Source: JAKZSU01 sp047517485 (GTDB taxonomy: Bacteria; Pseudomonadota; Alphaproteobacteria; UBA7887). Taken from it: DNA of 5,512 nt. A program made the position numbers and the translations under genes. Under the pieces are notes generated by a model. The model was not told the origin of the DNA and ran no database searches. It saw nothing but the letters and a program-made list of their open reading frames with translations. The DNA lies in NCBI GenBank assembly GCA_047517485.1, contig JAKZSU010000015.1:1-5512 (forward strand), in the 5' to 3' direction. How positions within the stretch are numbered: position 1 is the stretch's first letter; every line of letters starts with the position of its first letter. Below, piece by piece: positions 1-5,362 of this stretch.

Positions 1-72
1 CTTGTCGCCTCGTAGCGCCTCAAGCGCAACCTTGGCCTTGAAATCCGCCGTGAACCGGCGTCGTTTAGTCAT
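1..72 (-). CDS. IS3-family transposase OrfA, N-terminal 24 residues (partial)
   Basis: The minus-strand frame from ATG at 72-70 reads MTKRRRFTADFKAKVALEAL followed by RGDK, and then leaves the window. This is the characteristic start of IS3-family OrfA, the helix-turn-helix DNA-binding component. OrfA is normally made with OrfB, the DDE catalytic part, by programmed -1 frameshifting. A good Shine-Dalgarno, GGAGGG (86-81), lies 8 nt before the ATG, which supports this start. The visible part is basic and lacks the helix-turn-helix core, which would come next. Whether the element is complete and active cannot be judged from this fragment. Confidence 0.88.
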   Translation of the reverse strand, partial: MTKRRRFTADFKAKVALEALRGDK

Positions 73-140
73 CTTCGTATCCCTCCGTTATCCGGTGGAA
101 TACACCTTACCTACCTGTCCGATTTTCCGGGACCAGCTCA
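1..140 (-). mobile_element. IS3-family insertion sequence, one terminus (partial)
   Basis: This is the OrfA-proximal end of an IS3-family element read on the minus strand; the rest lies left of the window. Reading leftward from 140, the end begins TGAGCTGGTCCCGGAAAATC, which has the 5'-TG start usual for IS3-family terminal inverted repeats. It is followed by a leader of about 68 nt, a Shine-Dalgarno and the OrfA start. The boundary at 140 is inferred from the TG/CA end and the usual short distance from inverted repeat to OrfA. The opposite inverted repeat and the target duplication cannot be seen. If a duplication exists it should start at 141 (ctc or ctcc). Confidence 0.8.
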
Positions 141-159
141 CTCCGGCGATCCGAACTTT

Positions 160-912
160 ATGTACGATATCTCAATCTATCTCGACTCACCAACCGAAGA
201 TCAAGGCCTTCGCACAGAGTTGAAACGCTCTGTTGACGAAAATCCAACGCAGGTGCCGGTGGTTATCGGATATGAAGACATTAACTTTCCGCAGCACAAA
301 TTTTTCATGGGGCCGCTAGAGTCAGGTCCAAACCCGGGACACGAGCTGCGGCATACGTGGCAGGAATTCGACTATACACGGTCCGAGGATACGCCCACAT
401 TTCGATTTGAACAAAGCCCTGCGATGACAGAAACCGACTGGATCGGCATCAAAGACGGTGACCGCGTGGCTTTGCAAATGCCGAACCTTTACCACAGTGG
501 TTGGATTCGACTATTCGTGAAGGGTCAATGGCAACGGCAATGGAAAGCCCGCGCCATAATCGATTGGCTATCCATAGCGTCGAGCGATATCAAAGCCGAA
601 ATCGATTCAAAGCCGTGGCCGCTCGATGTCAGTCACCGTGCCCTAGCCGGGGATCAACCGGAATCCAGAATTTCCTTCGAGATCGTGAATAACAGCCGGC
701 GCGGCCTATACGTGAATGTTGGCCCAGTTAACCTGAGGACGGGCTTGGTTCAAGTGAAGAACGCTGCTTTCGACAATTATCTCGGCGTTGATACGCGCAA
801 ACAAATGAGAGGGGACCCTGGAGACCTGGTGATCATCAGCGATGACGTGACGCAAGAATTCGTCGCTTCAGTAGAGTTGCTGAGTTCCGACCAAATCATC
901 ACCATCGATTGA
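160..912 (+). CDS. Unrecognised protein, probably 5'-truncated by the IS element
   Basis: The product from the first ATG is 250 residues and I do not recognise its family. It has no signal peptide or membrane segment. It is rich in aromatic residues and alternating hydrophobic strands, for example VALQMPNLYHSGWIRLFV around 108-125 and RRGLYVNVGPVNL around 180-192, so a soluble, largely beta-strand fold is likely. The frame is open upstream of the ATG through 142 and into the IS, and no convincing Shine-Dalgarno precedes ATG 160. The coding sequence therefore probably began further left and was interrupted at the IS end at 140. GC content is visibly lower than in the genes from 1222 onward, as in acquired DNA. 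An intact gene that starts at 160, perhaps transcribed from the IS, is the alternative. The frame is long and stop-free, so I trust that it is coding more than I trust any function. Confidence 0.6.
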   Translation: MYDISIYLDSPTEDQGLRTELKRSVDENPTQVPVVIGYEDINFPQHKFFMGPLESGPNPGHELRHTWQEFDYTRSEDTPTFRFEQSPAMTETDWIGIKDGDRVALQMPNLYHSGWIRLFVKGQWQRQWKARAIIDWLSIASSDIKAEIDSKPWPLDVSHRALAGDQPESRISFEIVNNSRRGLYVNVGPVNLRTGLVQVKNAAFDNYLGVDTRKQMRGDPGDLVIISDDVTQEFVASVELLSSDQIITID

Positions 913-1221
913 TGGGGCCGGCGCTAGCGAAAATCTCCAGAAATAGTGCTACTTGGAATGGCTGGCTTGCAACAGTGACGTGCTCCCTCAAAAGCAAATT
1001 CGGTCAGACTAAGAAAAGCCGGTGCAATTTCGAAATCGGCCCCAACGCTCAGTAAATTTAGTGTCTATACGGGAAATTCGGATTTAAACAACATTGAGCC
1101 GGCTTGACCGCGATCCCGCGGCCCCTGCCTACGCGCACGCCGGTTGTCACGCCCCTTGCCCGATGCACACACGTCGCGCGGCGGTACGCCCTCGGCGAGC
1201 ATCTGCCGGGGTCGCGCGGAT
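913..1221. other. Intergenic stretch of about 300 bp, no gene recognised
   Basis: I see no supportable gene in any frame. The first part, to about 1100, has moderate GC like the upstream orphan gene. From about 1100 it becomes GC-rich like the genes to its right, so the edge of a foreign segment may lie here. Two small symmetric elements are visible: a perfect 10-bp palindrome, ATTTCGAAAT (1027-1036), and a 5-bp stem with a 4-nt loop, CCGCG-ATCC-CGCGG (1108-1121). The stem lies downstream of the leftward ridA-like gene, but no U-tract follows it, so it is at best a weak terminator candidate. Confidence 0.5.
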
Positions 1222-1632
1222 CTACGGCAACAGTGCGACGGCCTTGATCTCGATCACCAGCCCGGGGCGGGCGAGCGCGGCGACGCCGATCGCGGTCCAG
1301 GCGGGAAACGGCTCGGGTACGTAGCGCGCCTTCACCGCGATGAAGTCGCCGAAGTGGTCGTGAATCCCGACGTGATAGCTCACCAGGTCGACCACATCGG
1401 CGAAGTCGGCGCCCGCCGTCTTCAGGATCACGCCGAGGCGATCGAAGGCGTTGACGAATTGGGCTTGGTCGTCGTCGGGCATCGATCCATCGGCGTTGAG
1501 ACCGATCTGTCCCGAGACGTAGAGCATGCCGTCGGCCTTGACCGCGGCGGCATAGCCGAAACGATCGAAAACATTGGCCCCATCGCCGGCGAACGGCCCT
1601 TCGCTCGGTCGGATTACCATCTTGGAAGTCAT
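1222..1632 (-). CDS. RidA/YjgF/UK114-family protein lacking the canonical arginine
   Basis: The product is 136 residues, close to the usual 125-135 of this family of small trimeric cytosolic proteins. The archetype RidA hydrolyses reactive enamine/imine intermediates. Visible hallmarks are YVSGQIG (38-44), the alternating strands VVDLVSYHVGI (80-90), FPAWTAIGVAAL (109-120) and the C-terminal VIEIKAVAL (126-134), where E128 matches the catalytic-region Glu120 of E. coli RidA. The position of RidA Arg105, in the PARS motif, is Trp112 here (PAWT), so classic imine deaminase activity is doubtful and a divergent Rid subgroup is likely. I chose ATG 1632 over the longer in-frame start at 1701 because AGGAG lies 6 nt before it and the longer start would run back into the upstream gene. 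It follows the flavin enzyme by 23 bp and is probably co-transcribed with it. Similar proteins occur beside aromatic-catabolism genes, so a helper role there is an inference. Confidence 0.9.
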   Translation of the reverse strand: MTSKMVIRPSEGPFAGDGANVFDRFGYAAAVKADGMLYVSGQIGLNADGSMPDDDQAQFVNAFDRLGVILKTAGADFADVVDLVSYHVGIHDHFGDFIAVKARYVPEPFPAWTAIGVAALARPGLVIEIKAVALLP

Positions 1633-1638
1633 CGAAGT

Positions 1639-1643
1639 CTCCT
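1639..1643 (-). promoter_or_regulatory. Ribosome binding site deciding the RidA-like start
   Basis: On the minus strand AGGAG (1643-1639) is followed by 6 nt and ATG 1632-1630. It lies between the flavin-enzyme stop (1656) and the RidA-like start, and marks the shorter start as the real one. Confidence 0.8.
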
Positions 1644-1655
1644 CATGAATGGATA

Positions 1656-2798
1656 TTACAAGCGGGCGCCCGGCGGCGCCGGGAGGTCGAGTAGCAGGCA
1701 TCCGTACGCCGCGGCGGTGGAGTCGCGCTGCACGAGAAAGTGGCTCGCCATGGCGTGGATGTCGCGAAAGCCGCGCTCCAGCGCGCTGCCCTGGGGCAGC
1801 AGCGCCCCGCCGACGGCGGCGACCGCGCGATCGGCGGCGGCAAGCGCCAGGCCGGCGGCGGCCGCGGTACCAGCGCGCAGCCGTGCCCTCTCCGCGAGAT
1901 CGATAGGGCCGCCGGCGTAGAGCCGCGCGGCGTCGGCATGGAGCGCGGTCTCGGCTATACCGACCTCGGCGGCGCAGCGACCGAGGCTGGCGTGGGCATG
2001 CGGATCTTCGATTTGCGCACTCCCGGTCCCGGCGGCGACGCGGCGCGCGATCGTTTCGGTCAGCGCGTCAACGATGCCGCGCGCGGTGCCGATCAACGGC
2101 GCCGCCACCGACATCGCCAGCAACGGATTGGCCGGCACGCGATAGAGCGGTTCGGCATGATCGCGCCCGGCCTCGACGGCGGGCCAGGCAATGGTCCGGT
2201 GCGCCGGCACGAATATTTCGGCCAGCGCGATATCCTTGCTGCCGGTGGCGCGCATGCCGAGCACCCGCCAACTGTCGTGATCGATACTGAACGCCCCGGC
2301 CTCGACGACCGCCAGCGCGGGGCCGTCGGGCAAGCCGACCAGGACACCGACCCAGTCGGCATGATCGATGCCCGAGGCGTAGCGCCAGGCGCCGGACATG
2401 CGATAGCCGCCCGATACCTCGCGTACCACCACATCGCGGCCAACCCCGCCGGTGAGTACCGGCACCAGCGCCTCGGCGCCGTCGGCGAACACCTCGGCCC
2501 GGCACGCCGCGTCGAATAGTCCGACCAGCCAGACATTGGCGCCGCTCAGCCCGACCAGCCACGCGGTCGAGGCGCAGCCGCGGGCGATCTCGCCGGTAAC
2601 CCGCCACAGCACCTCCGGCGACAGCGCATAGCCGCCATCCTCACGCGGCTGCAGGATGCGCAGAAATCCGGCCTCGCGGATCGCCGCCATGGTGTCGTCG
2701 GCGAGTCTGCGGTCGCGCTCGGCATCGGCCGCGCCCGCCCGCAGCATCGGCACCAGCGCCCGGGCGCGCGCGATCAACTGCTCGGCTTGTTCCGTCAT
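1656..2798 (-). CDS. Acyl-CoA-dehydrogenase-fold flavin monooxygenase (group D-like)
   Basis: The 380-residue product has the acyl-CoA dehydrogenase fold in the version used by two-component flavin hydroxylases such as HsaA, the HpaB-C2 type and DszC, which usually have about 390-420 residues. Motifs in order are RGCASTAWLVG (73-83), the flavin-cradling WRYASGIDHADWV (138-150), SWRVLGMRATGSKDI (166-180) and FVPAHRTI (186-193). A C-terminal FRDIHAMASH (354-363) follows, whose final His probably matches the catalytic His of HsaA-type enzymes. Such enzymes take reduced flavin from a separate reductase, which is not in this window, and usually hydroxylate phenolic rings or oxidise S or N atoms. 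The start at 2798 is supported by AGAGGGG 7 nt upstream. It is the first gene of a leftward pair with the RidA-like gene. A true acyl-CoA dehydrogenase is less likely from the motif set, but the substrate is unknown. Confidence 0.82.
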   Translation of the reverse strand: MTEQAEQLIARARALVPMLRAGAADAERDRRLADDTMAAIREAGFLRILQPREDGGYALSPEVLWRVTGEIARGCASTAWLVGLSGANVWLVGLFDAACRAEVFADGAEALVPVLTGGVGRDVVVREVSGGYRMSGAWRYASGIDHADWVGVLVGLPDGPALAVVEAGAFSIDHDSWRVLGMRATGSKDIALAEIFVPAHRTIAWPAVEAGRDHAEPLYRVPANPLLAMSVAAPLIGTARGIVDALTETIARRVAAGTGSAQIEDPHAHASLGRCAAEVGIAETALHADAARLYAGGPIDLAERARLRAGTAAAAGLALAAADRAVAAVGGALLPQGSALERGFRDIHAMASHFLVQRDSTAAAYGCLLLDLPAPPGARL

Positions 2799-2928
2799 TC
2801 ACCGACCCCTCTGGTGCCAGTCTATAGCACCGGACGGCAATGATGCCTCATACCGCCAATCAAGAAAACGACGACAAAGGTCAAATGCAAACCGTACACT
2901 GTCGCCGACATCGCCAAGAGATCGCCGC
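2799..2928. promoter_or_regulatory. Divergent intergenic region holding both operon promoters
   Basis: These 130 bp separate the two outward-facing pairs and must contain promoters for both, unless transcription enters from elsewhere. I see no strong sigma70-type pair. Possible -10-like elements are TATAGA on the minus strand (within 2821-2827) and TACACT on the plus strand (2895-2900), neither with a good -35 at proper spacing. The stretch is locally more AT-rich than the genes on both sides, as expected for a control region. No regulator gene lies next to it in this window. Confidence 0.55.
2811..2833. repeat. Imperfect inverted repeat, possible operator
   Basis: CTGGTGC and GCACCGG face each other across 9 nt. 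Five base pairs (GGTGC/GCACC) are perfect, followed by one wobble and one further pair. The repeat surrounds the TATAGA candidate and touches the Shine-Dalgarno (2812-2806) of the leftward flavin-enzyme gene. That position fits an operator, or an mRNA hairpin controlling translation, but arms this short also arise by chance in GC-rich DNA. Confidence 0.3.
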
Positions 2929-3744
2929 ATGACGCCATCGACCGACAATTCGGCCTTGATCGCCAGGTTCGCCGCCCGTTATCGCCAAGCCCATTCGCCG
3001 GTCATCCAGCGGATCGAGCGCTCCGCCTTCGGCTGTGCCTACGGCGCGACCAGCTGGACCACGCGCGACGAAGCCGAGACCATGGCCAATCTGCTCGCGC
3101 TTGCACCCGGCACGCGCGCCTTGGAGGTCGGCACCGGGTCGGGATGGCCAGGCCTTTACCTGGCGAGCCTTAGCGGCTGCGAATTCGCCTTGATCGACCT
3201 GCCCTTCGACGGGCTGCGGGTGGCCGCGGACCGGGCGGCGGCCGACGGCATGAGCGATCGGTGCTGGCCGGTGGTGGCCGACGGCGCCGCGCTGCCACTC
3301 GCCACGGACCGCTTCGACGCGGTCATTCATTCCGACGTTCTATGTTGCCTCAAGGCGAAGCTGGCGGCGTTGCAAGAGTGCCGACGCGTCGTTCGCGACA
3401 CCGGCAAGATGGTGTTTTCGGTGCTGTCGACCGCGCCCGACCTCTCCGCCGACGACTATCAGCGTGCCATCGCGCTCGGGCCCAAATTTGTTGCCGCGGC
3501 GGCCGACTACCCGTCGCTGGTGCACCAGGCCGGATGGCACGTCACGCGAAGCGACGATATCACCGCCGCGTTTATCGCAACGGTTCGCAAACTTCGCGAC
3601 CAAGAAGAGGCTCACGCCGATGAGCTGATTGCCGTGGTTGGCGCGGCGCCCTACGCGGACCGTTTGGCGACCATGCGGGACCGGCTTCAAGGTGCCGAAT
3701 TGGGGCTGATCCGGCGTGAATTGATCACCGCGACCGCTAATTAG
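2929..3744 (+). CDS. Class I SAM-dependent methyltransferase
   Basis: The 271-residue product is a soluble Rossmann-fold methyltransferase. Motif I is LEVGTGSGWPGLYLA (65-79), with the glycine-rich E66-x-G68-x-G70-x-G72 loop. The acidic residue ending strand 2, which normally holds the SAM ribose, is D90 in ALIDLP. Motif II-like VADGAALPL (106-114) and FDAVIHSDVLCCL (119-131) follow, then RRVVRDTGKMVFSV (142-155). The N-terminal 60 residues, including YGATSWTT (38-45), probably form the substrate lid. The substrate cannot be read from sequence; O- or C-methylation of a small molecule is likelier than RNA or protein methylation, given the neighbours. The start at 2929 is set by AAGAG 8 nt upstream; the frame is open further left but has no better start. 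The P450 follows 12 bp after the stop, so the two are almost certainly one operon. Confidence 0.87.
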   Translation: MTPSTDNSALIARFAARYRQAHSPVIQRIERSAFGCAYGATSWTTRDEAETMANLLALAPGTRALEVGTGSGWPGLYLASLSGCEFALIDLPFDGLRVAADRAAADGMSDRCWPVVADGAALPLATDRFDAVIHSDVLCCLKAKLAALQECRRVVRDTGKMVFSVLSTAPDLSADDYQRAIALGPKFVAAAADYPSLVHQAGWHVTRSDDITAAFIATVRKLRDQEEAHADELIAVVGAAPYADRLATMRDRLQGAELGLIRRELITATAN

Positions 3745-3756
3745 GCAGGGGCAATT

Positions 3757-4971
3757 ATGAGCGGCACCACCATCGATGCCCATGCGCCGCCGACCTGGGA
3801 CATCGACCCCTACGCCCCCGAGGTGCTGGTCGATTTCGAGGCGTGGTATGACGGATTGCGCCAGCGCGGCCGCGCCGTCTGGCTCTCGCGCTACGACTGC
3901 TGGGCGATCGGCCACTTCGATGTGGTGCGTACGGTGTTCGCCGATTGGCGCCGCTTCGGCTCGGCGCGCGGCATCGGTGTCGCCGATTTTGCCCGCGAAA
4001 AGCCCTGGCGCCCGCCGTCGATCATCCTCGAAGTCGACCCGCCCGACCACGCGAGGACCCGCAAGGTCATGATGCGAACCATGACGCCGCGCGCCCTCGC
4101 CGCGCTCGAGGCGCCGATGCGCGCCGAGGCGGCGGCCCTGGTCGATCGGCTGCTTCGACGCGACGAGTTCGATGCGGTGACCGATCTCGCCGAGGTGTTC
4201 CCGCTCAAGGTCTTCCCCGACGCGGTCGGCCTCGGCCCCGACGATCGCGAAAATTTGCTGATCTACGGCGCCATGGTGTTCAACGCGATTGGGCCAGACA
4301 ATGAAATCCGCCGCCGCGCGCTCGCCAAGGCGGCCGACGTGGTGCCGTGGATCACTGCCCAATGCGCCCGCGCGGCCCTGACCGGCGCGGGGCTCGGCGC
4401 GTTGATCTATCAGGCGGTCGACGGCGGCGATATTAGCGGCGACGAGGCCGGGCTGCTGGTCCGCTCGCTGCTGTCCGCCGGTATCGACACCACCGTAGCC
4501 AGTATCGGCGCGGCGCTGAAATTTTTCTCAGAGAACCCGACGCAATGGGACATCGTCCGCGATGACCCGACACAAATTAAGCGGGCGATCGACGAAGTGC
4601 TGCGTCTGGCGACCCCGGTGCACGCATTCTTTCGCACCGCGACCATCGATACCGTGATCGACGATACGGCGATCCAAGCCGGCGATAAAATCATGTGTGT
4701 TCTCGGCGCCGCCAACACCGATCCGGACCATTGGCCCGATCCCAGCCGCTTCGATATTACCCGGAACGCGGCCGGTCATCTCGCATTCGGCACCGGCGTC
4801 CATGTCTGTGTCGGCATGGCGTTGGCGCGCCTCGAAATGGATGCGGTGCTGACCGCCTTGGCCGCGCGCGTCGATCGCATCGAAGCCTTGGAGCCGGCGG
4901 CATGGCGGCCGGGAAATTCCTTGCGAACCCTCGATCACGGCCGCATGCGGCTGATCCCGCGAGCGCTCTAG
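3757..4971 (+). CDS. Cytochrome P450, CYP199-like
   Basis: The 404-residue product is a soluble bacterial class I P450 of usual length. It has the I-helix AGIDTT (241-246, acid-alcohol pair D244/T245), the K-helix ExxR (E280-R283) and the heme loop FGTGVHVCVG (344-353) with thiolate ligand C351. Several stretches closely resemble CYP199A4, the 4-methoxybenzoate O-demethylase of Rhodopseudomonas palustris, notably EKPWRPPSIILE (81-92), FPDAVGL (153-159) and LLVRSLLSAG (233-242). With a constant offset of 7, the CYP199A4 carboxylate-binding residues R92, S95 and S244 correspond to R85, S88 and S237. All three are kept, so an aromatic carboxylic acid substrate is expected. Pocket residue F185 is I178 here. 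AGGGG (3747-3751) lies 5 nt before the ATG. Electrons normally come from a [2Fe-2S] ferredoxin and its reductase, which are not seen here. Family alignment is from memory. Confidence 0.92.
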   Translation: MSGTTIDAHAPPTWDIDPYAPEVLVDFEAWYDGLRQRGRAVWLSRYDCWAIGHFDVVRTVFADWRRFGSARGIGVADFAREKPWRPPSIILEVDPPDHARTRKVMMRTMTPRALAALEAPMRAEAAALVDRLLRRDEFDAVTDLAEVFPLKVFPDAVGLGPDDRENLLIYGAMVFNAIGPDNEIRRRALAKAADVVPWITAQCARAALTGAGLGALIYQAVDGGDISGDEAGLLVRSLLSAGIDTTVASIGAALKFFSENPTQWDIVRDDPTQIKRAIDEVLRLATPVHAFFRTATIDTVIDDTAIQAGDKIMCVLGAANTDPDHWPDPSRFDITRNAAGHLAFGTGVHVCVGMALARLEMDAVLTALAARVDRIEALEPAAWRPGNSLRTLDHGRMRLIPRAL

Positions 4972-5303
4972 CCGGCGCCGCCACCGGTGTTGATTTCGTC
5001 GGTCAAATTCGCCTTCACCAATTCGATCGCACCCAAAATCGGCAAACACGCGGCCGACGTCTTCGAGGTGACCGTGACGATGCCCATTTCGCCCGACTCA
5101 TCGGTTACACCGACCATGAACACACTGGTCAGTTCGCCCCGTCGCACCATGTCCGCGGCCTGCTCGAGCGCGTCCGCCAATTCGTTATCTTCGGCATCGG
5201 GCACGGCGGTCGCCGGCGGCGCATCCACGGTGTGCACCGAACATGCCGTGCCGTCCTGCGCCTGCGCCCCTATTGCATTAGACATAATCGAATTTTTCGC
5301 CAT
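4968..5303 (-). CDS. Unrecognised 111-residue protein
   Basis: I do not recognise the family. The N-terminal 40 residues are Ala/Pro/Asp-rich and look disordered. They are followed by an amphipathic helix, ELADALEQAADMVRRGEL (41-58), a beta pair around SVFMVGVTDESGEMGIVTV (60-78), and a second helix, ILGAIELVKANL (89-100). This helix-strand-strand-helix layout ending in an LGA-E-LK-type helix resembles small uncharacterised proteins of proteobacteria and their phages (impression, not a search). No membrane segment is present. An in-frame TAA at 5309-5307 fixes 5303 as the most upstream start in the present sequence; Met7 (5285) is an alternative, and neither has a clear Shine-Dalgarno. Its stop overlaps the convergent P450 stop by 4 bp (CTAG). 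Moderate confidence that it is a real gene, based on protein-like composition and helix periodicity. Confidence 0.6.
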   Translation of the reverse strand: MAKNSIMSNAIGAQAQDGTACSVHTVDAPPATAVPDAEDNELADALEQAADMVRRGELTSVFMVGVTDESGEMGIVTVTSKTSAACLPILGAIELVKANLTDEINTGGGAG

Positions 5304-5306
5304 GGT

Positions 5307-5330
5307 TTACACCAATTGCATTTGACCTCT
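5307..5330 (-). promoter_or_regulatory. Five-codon leader mini-ORF with its own Shine-Dalgarno
   Basis: On the minus strand AGAGG (5330-5326) is followed 4 nt later by ATG CAA TTG GTG TAA (5321-5307). One further codon then leads directly into ATG 5303 of the 111-residue gene, in the same frame. The larger gene has no comparable ribosome site of its own, so it may be translated by re-initiation after this tiny ORF. Otherwise the TAA may be a nonsense change in an originally longer gene. Confidence 0.4.
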
Positions 5331-5362
5331 AAAGCTTTTGATACCGTACCCTGCGCTCTCGG

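Noticed and set aside
2..223. Plus-strand open frame over the IS end
   Set aside because: It lies antisense to the recognised OrfA start and runs across the IS boundary, so it is not a natural gene.
1108..1121. CCGCG-ATCC-CGCGG stem as terminator of the leftward operon
   Set aside because: There is no U-tract after it on the minus strand, the stem is only 5 bp, and it lies about 100 bp after the stop in GC-rich sequence.
1144..1920. Long plus-strand open frame opposite the RidA-like and flavin-enzyme genes
   Set aside because: Its translation has no family character and spans two well-recognised minus-strand genes; open antisense frames are expected in GC-rich DNA.
1740..2519. Plus-strand open frame opposite the flavin monooxygenase
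   Set aside because: It is rich in Gly, Arg, Ala and His with no motif, and lies entirely inside a gene with clear family motifs on the other strand.
2879..2900. Sigma70 promoter from TTGACC (minus strand) or TACACT (plus strand) in the divergent region
   Set aside because: Neither element has a partner hexamer at 16-18 bp spacing good enough to call.
3340..4362. Long minus-strand open frame opposite the methyltransferase and P450
   Set aside because: It crosses two recognised genes and their junction and shows no domain; it is a mirror of their codon bias.
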